This document shows positions 1 through 7,416 of a stretch of DNA of 10,907 nt, piece by piece (the stretch's first letter is position 1; each line of letters starts with the position of its first letter). The notes below the pieces were generated by a model that saw only the letters and a program-made list of their open reading frames with translations, did not search any database and was not told where the DNA came from. A program made the position numbers and the translations under genes. The stretch is from Ruminococcaceae bacterium UBA3903 (GTDB lineage: Bacteria > Bacillota > Clostridia > Oscillospirales > Acutalibacteraceae), in the NCBI GenBank assembly GCA_002391625.1, contig DGFJ01000002.1, forward strand, positions 4,279 through 15,185, given 5' to 3'.

Positions 1-59
1 CCACATAATGCCGATGTTAACGCAATAACCAACGCTAGAACTATCGCTGTCTTTTTCAT
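1..59 (-). CDS. N-terminus of a secreted or membrane-anchored protein, cut by window edge
   Basis: Only the first 19 codons are in the window. They read MKKTAIVLALVIALTSALC: two lysines followed by a continuous hydrophobic stretch, as in a signal peptide or an N-terminal membrane anchor. The cysteine at residue 19 is preceded by S-A-L, which is a poor lipobox, so a lipoprotein is possible but not well supported. The start is well supported by AAAGGAG eight bases upstream of the ATG. The gene begins 45 bases after the stop of the DUF5702 gene on the same strand with no terminator between, so it probably belongs to the operon. A CpaB/RcpC-type assembly protein begins in a similar way and is commonly encoded in Tad loci; this is inference only, because no diagnostic domain is visible. 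Confidence 0.6.
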   Translation of the reverse strand, partial: MKKTAIVLALVIALTSALC

Positions 60-85
60 AATAAATTCTCCTTTAAAATAGATTT

Positions 86-98
86 GGTATATTATACC
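86..98. repeat. 13-nt palindrome between the DUF5702 gene and the next gene
   Basis: GGTATATTATACC is a perfect 6-bp inverted repeat around one central base. It lies in the 45-base gap between the DUF5702 stop and the Shine-Dalgarno of the next gene. It could be an operator or a small RNA stem, but AT-rich palindromes of this size also arise by chance. Confidence 0.3.
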
Positions 99-104
99 AT
101 CGTA

Positions 105-3100
105 TCAGTAGCCGAACAAACCAGTATACTGTAGGGTGGTCATTTGTGATAAGCCAAAGCCCTCCTCCTCACTTTCTACCACACCACCGTAATTTGTTAT
201 TTGGTCTTGGAACAGCCCCATATTTAAGAAAAGCATATCTGTCTGTACATTTGCTTTTACTGATACGTATGTTTTTGCGTTGCTAAGCCTAAACTCTTCA
301 CCTTTATTGTGAATTAAATTTGACTCGTCCTTTGCGTTACATATGTTCATTTGTATTACATCGCCTGTACGTGACAATATACCATCGTCATTTACACATA
401 ACCCAATGAACATGAACACCTTTAAATAGTCCTTGTAGCCAAACTTAATCATAGAGGCTACAGACCTTTTGTTACCCTCTGTAGATATGTCGGTTTTTTT
501 ATCTGTGATACCTGCACCTACCGTTGACTTATCACCTAGCTTATTATTTAGTGTATCATTTATCTTTGCATTTATTTTTTCCTTTGCTTTTTCTGCTGTA
601 TCGTCTACTGTATCTGCCAAGGTAGCGGATAAATCATCTACTATACCATCTGTTACACCTGTTAGCTTTTCTGACAGCTTATCTACTGTTTTACCAGCTG
701 TTTTTTCATACAAATCTGCCATATAGTCGGTAACGCTCTGCCTTAGCTTTTCATCAGCCTTATCCACCTGCTCTGTTATTACTGTGCAGATGTTGTCGGG
801 GTCTGTGATAGCCTGTATTGGTGCAACAATATCACCTTGTATCTCACTTATCCAGCCAGTTATAGTTGATTTAGCGTCACCTAACAGTGCCGTTTTTATG
901 TCCTCGCTAACGTCAATATCATCACCTATGGTGGATACCTTGCCCTTTAGGCTCTCAAATACGCTGTTTACCTTATCCACAGCGTCAGATACCTTTGTAA
1001 ACTCCTCAAACTGAAGCTCGTTAAGCTTAGATGTAAACTCATTTTTAAATTGAGTAAAGACAGTGTCAAGCATCTCCTTACCCTTTGCCAATACTGCACT
1101 CTTTAAATCTTTGCCTAGTTCATTTACTGTATCGCCAATCTTTTCCTTAGATGCATCTGCTAAATCTACTAATGAATCCTTGATTTTGTTAGTAGCTACG
1201 TCAACTGCAACCTCTACTGAATCCTTAATCTTTGCACCGGCATAATTCTTTAATTCCTGCCCTATTTTTTTGCCTGCTCCCTTTACACTAAGCACCCACG
1301 TATCGTCGGTTTTCATTACAGGGACGGTCATACCGCTTTCCATTTGGCTTAGGTCTATGGCGGATTCCGCCGCCGCCAAGGCAAGCTGTGCCACAATCTG
1401 AGCCGCCTTGTAGGGTACTACACCTAAGGTTGCCGCCTGTACCGCCAAGCCTAGGGTTTGGGTTTCGTTGCGTATTTCTGTATTGCTAAAGGCGAAAATG
1501 CCGTTTAGCACAAAACGCACACCATATATGCTTGCCTTGGCATAGGTTACGTTAAGGGAGGGTGAGTCTTGATTGCCATAAAGGATATACTCTACCTCTC
1601 CACCGTATAGATAGTTGTTGTCAGGGTTTAAAGGATAGTTGCTTAGGGTTTTGGTTTTGTCCTTGTATTTTTCGAGTGTTTTATCGCTTTCAAGCTCGCT
1701 TTTGGCGGTGGAGATGGTGTCTATTTTCTCGCCCTCTACCACAGCCTCCTGTATACGAGTATTATAGGAGAAATTGTTAAAAATATACTCCATTACATAC
1801 ACGTTGTCCCTGCCTGCTGTTAGGGCTTCACCTATGTGGCCAAACAGGGCGGACACTATGTTTGTCTGGTTTTTGGTGTTTTCTGACACGTTTATTTTGT
1901 CACCGTCACCATCAACGGTGTCCTTGTCGCTGGGGGTTATGCCTGTTGTATCGTCTGCTGAGCCACCCTCCTCGTCTGGGTAAGGGTGCAGGGATGGCAG
2001 ATTTTCCAAAAACGGGTCAAACTTTACATTTTTGTATGTATAGCCGTACTTGTCAGTCTTTGGCTTGCCGTCGTCCTCATCCTCGTCACCATCCTCGTCA
2101 CCGGAGGATTTGTCATCGTCAGCCACCTTTTTACTGCTGTTATCCTTGGAATTTTTTTTCATTTCGTCGTAGGCTTTCTTGGACTCCTCATCCTCCTCGG
2201 ACACCTCCTTGGACTCTGGGAAGGTTTTGTTAAGGTAGGCTAAAAAGGAGGAGTTGCCGTATATGCCCATTTTTACAAACTGCTTTGCTCGGTTTAGGTT
2301 GGGCATATATTTCTCACTTGACTCTTCATATGAGTCATTACCCTTATATGTTTTGTTAGGTGCTTTGTACAGATCATCAAGCTTTTCGTTAGCCTTGCTG
2401 ACGGTGTAGAAGCCGTCGCAGCCTGCGTCTACGGCACTTGCCTTAACCTCTTTCCAACTCTTCAAATCAATAATTTTCGTGCCGCCATAGGTAAAGCGGT
2501 TGGCAGAATCCATCGCCGCTATGAAGTTGGTCACCGTTTTTATCTTGCCGTCAATCAGTGTTTGAAGCGTTTTCACGCTTTCCAGATCGTACTCCTTTAG
2601 GGTGGACTCTATGTCAGATTCATTGGTTTTTACAAAGTTTTCAGGGTTGCTGTCCTTACCCTTTTCATTGGCAGATTCCCACTCTTTTACCTTTGTTTGG
2701 TACTCCTCTATCCTTGTACGAACGGTTTCTAAATTGCTCTTTATTGTGCTTAGCTGTGTGTTCAAGCTGTCTAGGTTTGAACGTATTTCGTTAAACTGCT
2801 TGCTTATTGTGGACGCCATTTTGTCAACCGTTGACTGTGCCGCCTTTACATAATCCTTTTGGGTTTTTATGTCTGCTTGATAATTATCTATATGTCCATG
2901 TATATTATCAAGCATTGCGTTGTAGCTTTCCTTAGTTTCCTCCAAGGCTTTGACCTTTGCGTCCTCTTTGTCAAAGATTTTTTTGTTGTCGGTGTAGCTT
3001 TGCTCATTGGCTGAGATACTATTTATGTTGTCATGCAATACACCTACGTTATTGCTTTGAAGATTTAGGTAGCTTACCTCATCTGCGGTAAGTCCTGATC

Positions 3101-4580
3101 GGCTGATTTTTTTGCTGCTGAATTTGTTTTCTGTGTAGGTGTCAAAGGTACAGCCCAGCTTGTCTTTAAACCAATTCTTATAGTTGTTTTCCTTTTGATT
3201 TGACCCTATTTCTGAAATGGTGCTGAAGTGTAGACTTTGCTTTGCAACATTGCTGACAGATGAATGCTCCGATGTGGTATGCCCATCATTATTTGTTATC
3301 ATGGTCTCTATATTTTTTATCAGAAGTCTTTCATCGCTGCTTATATTTGTTTGGGCGGTTTCCATTTTTTCCTCAGCATCACTCCTGTTTTTCCTTGCCG
3401 TTGTCAGCTGACCTTCGGACTCTGCCCAACAGTCCCTTGCTTTCTCCAACAGCTTTAATATGTTTTTTACCTCGCTGCTGGATGCCTTTGTACGAAAGCT
3501 TTCGTACTGGCTGGCCGCCTTATTAACGTCGGTAATACTGCCGTCGGCTACACACACTGGGTCAAAAATTTTATTGTATGTAAAGCCAGAGCCGTTTATT
3601 TCTGATATATAGCCGTCCAGTGCCGCTTTTTTGTCACCTGTGGCATATTCATCTGATGACAGGCTGACATAGCCCTTGCTTATTGAGTGATTGTCAATGT
3701 CGATAAAGCTGCCGGACTTATCGTACATATACACATCATCAGAGGACAGCTCCTTTACAATGAACACCAAATTAAGTAAATTGATTTTACTGTAATTACT
3801 TCCCCATTTATCCCTGTATTTAAGCACCATATCATCATAATCATTTTCACTGCCCTTACCCCATACTATGATTTTTTTGCTGTCATCATATGGGTCGGTT
3901 AGGGCAAATTTATCAAAGATTTTGTCATATTCACGCATGGAGTCCATGGCTGTTTTACAGGCTGACGTTACATCCTGTGTGCTTTCCTGTGCCGACACCA
4001 TTTTATTTACTACCTCTGACTGGGACTCTAGGCTGGAGAACGTTCGCAGTGAGTCGAAAAAGCTCATACCAAACTCCAGCGGTGCACGGTACTTCATATA
4101 TTCTACAATTTGCTTCTTTAATATATCGGGGTTGCTTAAGGCACTTTTTGGCTCTGGTGTTGCCGTTATGTCCAAAATGTTCATGTTCAGGAAGTTGCTT
4201 GCGTTTGTTTCTTCCTCCCCAAACAGCGTCTTGCTAAAATCCCCTAACAGCTTATCCACGTAGGAACCGCTGTCCTCTGCTGACACCACGCCATATGATG
4301 ACAGCGTGGTTTCAAAGTACCTTTTTACGTCCTCTGTAATTTCCTCCTGCGTTTTGTTTTGGGACATTGCAAACAATCCGTATACCTCTTTCAGCACTGT
4401 GTCATAGTCTGCCAGCTGAGAGTTCATCGCCAAGTCACCTGCACTGGAGATTGCTGACCTTGCCATATTTATTCTGGCTGTGTCTACTATTATTCCTCCA
4501 AACACCATGGTTGGCAACAATATGATTACCATGAACAGCGTTATAGAGCCTTGTATTCTCTTTCTTGTTCTTTTCCTCAT
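105..4580 (-). CDS. Giant DUF5702 / TadG-like envelope protein of the Tad pilus locus
   Basis: A 1491-residue protein. Residues 1-10 are basic. A single membrane segment (about 12-33) and the text after it (VDTAR, then SSAGDLAMNSQLADYD) match the Tad/TadG N-terminal pseudopilin-like pattern and the start of clostridial DUF5702 proteins, including YDTVLKEVYGLFAMSQ. Residues about 365-425 and 530-640 are charged heptad-like sequence, probably coiled coil. About 785-850 is a very acidic, low-complexity linker rich in D, E, K and S. About 990-1110 contains GGEVEYILYG and an Ala-rich hydrophobic helix region typical of the DUF5702 core. About 1110-1360 is a long run of amphipathic helices. About 1370-1491, starting near YKDYLKVFMFIGL and ending TTLQYTGLFGY, is the conserved C-terminus. 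Start ATG at 4580 has GGGAG eight bases upstream, directly after the tadE stop. The role is inferred: a surface-exposed minor or tip component anchored at the membrane. Family assignment is firm; function is not. Confidence 0.9.
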   Translation of the reverse strand: MRKRTRKRIQGSITLFMVIILLPTMVFGGIIVDTARINMARSAISSAGDLAMNSQLADYDTVLKEVYGLFAMSQNKTQEEITEDVKRYFETTLSSYGVVSAEDSGSYVDKLLGDFSKTLFGEEETNASNFLNMNILDITATPEPKSALSNPDILKKQIVEYMKYRAPLEFGMSFFDSLRTFSSLESQSEVVNKMVSAQESTQDVTSACKTAMDSMREYDKIFDKFALTDPYDDSKKIIVWGKGSENDYDDMVLKYRDKWGSNYSKINLLNLVFIVKELSSDDVYMYDKSGSFIDIDNHSISKGYVSLSSDEYATGDKKAALDGYISEINGSGFTYNKIFDPVCVADGSITDVNKAASQYESFRTKASSSEVKNILKLLEKARDCWAESEGQLTTARKNRSDAEEKMETAQTNISSDERLLIKNIETMITNNDGHTTSEHSSVSNVAKQSLHFSTISEIGSNQKENNYKNWFKDKLGCTFDTYTENKFSSKKISRSGLTADEVSYLNLQSNNVGVLHDNINSISANEQSYTDNKKIFDKEDAKVKALEETKESYNAMLDNIHGHIDNYQADIKTQKDYVKAAQSTVDKMASTISKQFNEIRSNLDSLNTQLSTIKSNLETVRTRIEEYQTKVKEWESANEKGKDSNPENFVKTNESDIESTLKEYDLESVKTLQTLIDGKIKTVTNFIAAMDSANRFTYGGTKIIDLKSWKEVKASAVDAGCDGFYTVSKANEKLDDLYKAPNKTYKGNDSYEESSEKYMPNLNRAKQFVKMGIYGNSSFLAYLNKTFPESKEVSEEDEESKKAYDEMKKNSKDNSSKKVADDDKSSGDEDGDEDEDDGKPKTDKYGYTYKNVKFDPFLENLPSLHPYPDEEGGSADDTTGITPSDKDTVDGDGDKINVSENTKNQTNIVSALFGHIGEALTAGRDNVYVMEYIFNNFSYNTRIQEAVVEGEKIDTISTAKSELESDKTLEKYKDKTKTLSNYPLNPDNNYLYGGEVEYILYGNQDSPSLNVTYAKASIYGVRFVLNGIFAFSNTEIRNETQTLGLAVQAATLGVVPYKAAQIVAQLALAAAESAIDLSQMESGMTVPVMKTDDTWVLSVKGAGKKIGQELKNYAGAKIKDSVEVAVDVATNKIKDSLVDLADASKEKIGDTVNELGKDLKSAVLAKGKEMLDTVFTQFKNEFTSKLNELQFEEFTKVSDAVDKVNSVFESLKGKVSTIGDDIDVSEDIKTALLGDAKSTITGWISEIQGDIVAPIQAITDPDNICTVITEQVDKADEKLRQSVTDYMADLYEKTAGKTVDKLSEKLTGVTDGIVDDLSATLADTVDDTAEKAKEKINAKINDTLNNKLGDKSTVGAGITDKKTDISTEGNKRSVASMIKFGYKDYLKVFMFIGLCVNDDGILSRTGDVIQMNICNAKDESNLIHNKGEEFRLSNAKTYVSVKANVQTDMLFLNMGLFQDQITNYGGVVESEEEGFGLSQMTTLQYTGLFGY

Positions 4581-4593
4581 GTTTTATACTCCC

Positions 4594-5364
4594 TTATTCA
4601 TCGTCAGCGGAACTACCGTCTGACAAAAATCCTGAAATTTTATCTGAGAACGTATTAATTACTTTGCCAATCTCCTCAACCATCTTTCCACCCTTGCCAC
4701 CCAGCTTTTGGTCAACCATAATTACTAAATCCACCGCAAAATCTGCGTTTCTAATAAAATCATCGGCATCATTAACGGTCATCAAGGCTGTAGTTGTCAG
4801 CTCATAGTCACTAGGTAATCCAACAACCTCAAAAAACTTTGGCAAGGGATATTTTTCCGTTACATCAACCTTTATGGTTTGGTAAACAATCACGTTGTCC
4901 TTTTCACAATTAACGTCAACGGATGTTGCAGGGTTCCAGCCTAGCTTTGTTCTATTTATTATTTGTTCGACCTCGTTTTCAACCTTTTTCTCTGCTTCTT
5001 TACCTACAAGATTGAAGGCTCGGTATGGTTCTATGTTGCCGCCGCATATAGAAAAATCATATGCTTCGTGGTCACCAGCTATGTCCAACCAACCTAAATC
5101 GTCCTCAGAGGAATGTGTTAACGCTTCGTAGTTTGGGTCAGAAAGGATATGTGCCCCGTATATAACACCACGTTGAGCAGCAGATTCTATGGCTGTTCGG
5201 TCATGTATTGCAAAGCTCACCACCAATATTGTACATAGTATTATTAAAATAAGGGGAAATATCATTGTATATTCTAAAACCACGTTTGCCTTTTCACTTT
5301 TTATGCAGGCGGTTATTTTTTTCACATTTATTTTTATATGTTGTGCAAATCTAAATCGTCTCAT
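4594..5364 (-). CDS. tadE: TadE-like pseudopilin
   Basis: A 256-residue protein with a basic N-terminal tail, then KANVVLEYTMIFPLIL, which matches the TadE-like signature of small residue, hydrophobics, Glu, aromatic and Pro. Cleavage after Ala26 would put Glu31 at position +5, the spacing expected for a type IV prepilin-like peptidase, although position -1 is Ala rather than the usual Gly. One membrane helix covers about 33-53. It is followed by an extracytoplasmic domain with two cysteines (107 and 153) that could pair, and an acidic C-terminus. The ATG at 5364 has a modest purine-rich site (GTGGGGA) upstream. It lies 76 bases after the pilin stop, a gap that contains a strong hairpin, and 13 bases before the DUF5702 gene. 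TadE proteins are minor pilins required for Flp pilus formation in better-studied systems; the same role is inferred here. Confidence 0.82.
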   Translation of the reverse strand: MRRFRFAQHIKINVKKITACIKSEKANVVLEYTMIFPLILIILCTILVVSFAIHDRTAIESAAQRGVIYGAHILSDPNYEALTHSSEDDLGWLDIAGDHEAYDFSICGGNIEPYRAFNLVGKEAEKKVENEVEQIINRTKLGWNPATSVDVNCEKDNVIVYQTIKVDVTEKYPLPKFFEVVGLPSDYELTTTALMTVNDADDFIRNADFAVDLVIMVDQKLGGKGGKMVEEIGKVINTFSDKISGFLSDGSSADDE

Positions 5365-5392
5365 TTTTGTTCCCCACTTTTCTAAGGATTTT

Positions 5393-5426
5393 GTGCAACG
5401 CTGTAATTTTGCATACAGCGCTGCAC
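5393..5426 (-). promoter_or_regulatory. Strong intercistronic hairpin after the pilin gene
   Basis: In minus-strand RNA the arms GUGCAGCGCUGUA and UACAGCGUUGCAC form a 13-bp stem around an 8-base loop, with one G·U pair. The same bases on the plus strand would have an A·C mismatch, so the fold favours the sense RNA. The stem begins 14 bases after the flp stop. It is followed by an A-rich run, not a U-tract, so it is not a standard intrinsic terminator. A likely role, by analogy with hairpins after highly expressed first cistrons, is to protect the pilin mRNA 3' end or to lower read-through into tadE. Confidence 0.7.
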
Positions 5427-5440
5427 TCCATTTTACTTTA

Positions 5441-5695
5441 CTATTTCGAGCTGGCTGAACCCCAAGTAGCTACAATGCTACTTTGTGTGCCACTGGCATT
5501 CTCGCCTCTTACTAAGCTGTTCCACAAATCTCCAACTAATTTTGCAATTTGATCTCTAAAGACAAATGCCAAAACCAGTACAATACCAATGATAACCAGT
5601 GTAGCAACTAGCTCTGCACCACCCTTTTCATCATGGGTTAGCTTGTGGAAAAAGTATTTAGTTTTTGTTTCCAAATACATTAATGTGCTCTTCAT
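5441..5695 (-). CDS. flp: Flp1-like type IVb pilin (putative major pilin)
   Basis: An 84-residue protein with a charged leader (residues 1-24), a GGAE motif at 25-28, one long hydrophobic helix (about 29-46), then FRDQIAKLVGDLWNSLV and a Ser/Gly-rich tail. Small size, a leader, a helix beginning beside Gly-Gly and Glu, and FR shortly after the membrane segment fit the Flp1-like pilins of Firmicutes Tad loci. The position between tadC and tadE supports this. The Glu lies only two or three residues after the glycines, not at the usual +5, so the processing site cannot be placed by rule. The ATG at 5695 follows AAGGGGGG with a seven-base gap, one of the strongest ribosome-binding sites here, as expected for an abundant structural subunit. 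It starts 37 bases after tadC. An accessory pilin rather than the main one remains possible. Confidence 0.8.
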   Translation of the reverse strand: MKSTLMYLETKTKYFFHKLTHDEKGGAELVATLVIIGIVLVLAFVFRDQIAKLVGDLWNSLVRGENASGTQSSIVATWGSASSK

Positions 5696-5732
5696 TTAAT
5701 TACCCCCCTTCCCCTAATAAAAGTATGTATAT

Positions 5733-6605
5733 TCAAATTCCTAAATTGCCAACAATAGGAACAAGAATCATAACAAATATGCCAACTAAAATAAGTCCCA
5801 GAGGAATCATAAGTTTGTTAGCAGCTTTCTCACCCTGACGTCTGACAAGGTGTTTTTTTTCTTCCCAGCTATCATAGGAAGCCTTTGTAAGAAATTCAAC
5901 CAATTCTTTATTACCCTTGGTTAAATTTTGAACAAGCATGGATGTAAACTTTTTTACGCTAAAGACTCCACAGCGTTCACCAAAGCTTGCATACGCATCT
6001 ACTTCAGACATACCATTTTCAATGTCACTTTCTGTTTTAACCATTTCTTGATATATAACACTTTCTCCTGTGGTTGATACACTTTTCCATGCCTCGCTCA
6101 TAATCATTCCAGCATTTATTAGCAATGCCATTTTTGAAAGAACCTGTGGAAAATCCCTTATTATGGATTCATCACGTTCATCTATTACGCTTACAATTTT
6201 TGTGTCTGTGTAATATACCAAAATACCTGCTGCAAATAACCCTGCTAAAATAAATATTGGGTCATTCAATATTGGGTAAAACAGCAGTGAAATCATTATT
6301 ATTGTGTAAGCATATGTGACCTTTTCAGCTACATTTATTCTATAATAATAATCTGCAAACTTTTTTCCATAAATAATCTGTGCCTGTTTAATTCGTTTTT
6401 TATCTATTTCAAAATCAAATGGATACTTTATCCACTCCAAAATTGCTAAACCTACCACATAATATGTCTTAAACAAAAACTTCTTTTTATTCAAGGGCTT
6501 CACATATTCTGCATATCTTTTATTGCCGTAAAATGCAGCAATAATCCATATAATTAAGAGAATAAAATACACACCAACACATATAAATCTGCCCATATTT
6601 TCCAT
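5733..6605 (-). CDS. tadC: TadC, inner-membrane platform protein (T2SSF family)
   Basis: A 290-residue membrane protein with predicted helices at about 7-26, 96-112, 116-133 and 266-286. Between the last two lies a cytoplasmic four-helix region (about 150-260) containing RDFPQVLSKMALLINAGM, the typical opening of a T2SSF/GspF domain. With TadB it should form the membrane platform on which the TadA ATPase works, anchoring and extruding Flp subunits. The order TadB then TadC and the extra N-terminal helices match the usual Tad arrangement. The ATG at 6605 has AAGGGAG seven bases upstream and lies 12 bases after the tadB stop; an internal ATG three codons later is less well placed. The gene is intact and of normal length. 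Confidence 0.93.
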   Translation of the reverse strand: MENMGRFICVGVYFILLIIWIIAAFYGNKRYAEYVKPLNKKKFLFKTYYVVGLAILEWIKYPFDFEIDKKRIKQAQIIYGKKFADYYYRINVAEKVTYAYTIIMISLLFYPILNDPIFILAGLFAAGILVYYTDTKIVSVIDERDESIIRDFPQVLSKMALLINAGMIMSEAWKSVSTTGESVIYQEMVKTESDIENGMSEVDAYASFGERCGVFSVKKFTSMLVQNLTKGNKELVEFLTKASYDSWEEKKHLVRRQGEKAANKLMIPLGLILVGIFVMILVPIVGNLGI

Positions 6606-6617
6606 TTGTTTTCTCCC

Positions 6618-7406
6618 TTATAACTTAATATCTAGGATTTTTTTACTTATGAAATATGCAATAATAAATATAACAATTGATATTGTAACAGATACAATAC
6701 CCATAACAGATGACAGATCAATTAACCCACCGCCCATGAATTTCATAAGCAGAACAAAAACAACAGGCATAACCATCATTATATTTTGTTCATTTTTTTG
6801 ACCGGCCACCATTGTCTCTAATTCCATTTGAACATCTATTTTATCGCTTATTACAGTGGTTGTACTTCGGATTACATCCTTTATATTTCCACCCTTTTCA
6901 TAACACGTAGAAAAAACACCCGCAAAATTTCTTACGTCATCTAGTTGACTGCGTTCAGCAAAATTCATAAGTAAATCTTCAACCTGAATATTATTATTTA
7001 TACCATGTACAATGAAATCTACTTCAGAAACGATGTCAGCTTCTGGGGAGTATTGAATAAGCAGGTCGCTTTTTGCCGCTATAAAAGAATCATATATATT
7101 TTTTCCCGCACCAATTGAGGTAGATACAGCATCTAACATATCTTTAAATTGTGACAGAAGATTCTTCTTTCGTTTTTTTATAACTTGCTTCTTTCTAATT
7201 GGTATAAAAGCTAATCCACCAATCGCACCTAATACTACAGATAAAATAATATTTTCATAAAATATATATATTACTATACCACTAATTACAAACCCCATTA
7301 AAAACCACACTATTAATTTTTTAATTGTTATATCACATATTGAATAATCTGTTGCATCACCTAAAAGTCCGTTTACCTTGATATGCTGTTTTTCTAATAA
7401 ATTCAT
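6618..7406 (-). CDS. tadB: TadB, inner-membrane platform protein (T2SSF family)
   Basis: A 262-residue membrane protein with helices at about 31-49, 52-70, 209-226 and 234-253. A cytoplasmic T2SSF/GspF domain lies between (about 85-205), starting at LLSQFKDMLDAVSTSIGAG and containing CYEKGGNIKDVIR, a common motif in TadB. It is the expected partner of TadC and the docking site for the TadA ATPase. The start is clear: AGGAGG lies six bases before the ATG, and the TAG stop of tadA overlaps this ribosome-binding site, so translation of tadA and tadB is likely coupled. The protein is basic between its second helix and the cytoplasmic domain (RKKQVIKKRKK), as expected for an inside-facing loop. 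Confidence 0.93.
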   Translation of the reverse strand: MNLLEKQHIKVNGLLGDATDYSICDITIKKLIVWFLMGFVISGIVIYIFYENIILSVVLGAIGGLAFIPIRKKQVIKKRKKNLLSQFKDMLDAVSTSIGAGKNIYDSFIAAKSDLLIQYSPEADIVSEVDFIVHGINNNIQVEDLLMNFAERSQLDDVRNFAGVFSTCYEKGGNIKDVIRSTTTVISDKIDVQMELETMVAGQKNEQNIMMVMPVVFVLLMKFMGGGLIDLSSVMGIVSVTISIVIFIIAYFISKKILDIKL

Positions 7407-7416
7407 TCTGACCCTC

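Noticed and set aside
1862..2233. 123-codon plus-strand open frame
   Set aside because: It lies wholly antisense to the DUF5702 acidic linker, where Asp/Glu codons leave few stops on the other strand. The translation is rich in Pro, His, Cys and Arg without domain character, and there is no ribosome-binding site.
3868..4263. 131-codon plus-strand open frame
   Set aside because: Antisense to a well-supported gene, overlapped by another equally featureless frame, and without motifs or operon context.
5393..5426. Hairpin after flp as an intrinsic terminator
   Set aside because: The stem is followed by an A-rich run on the sense strand instead of a U-tract, and tadE continues in the same direction.
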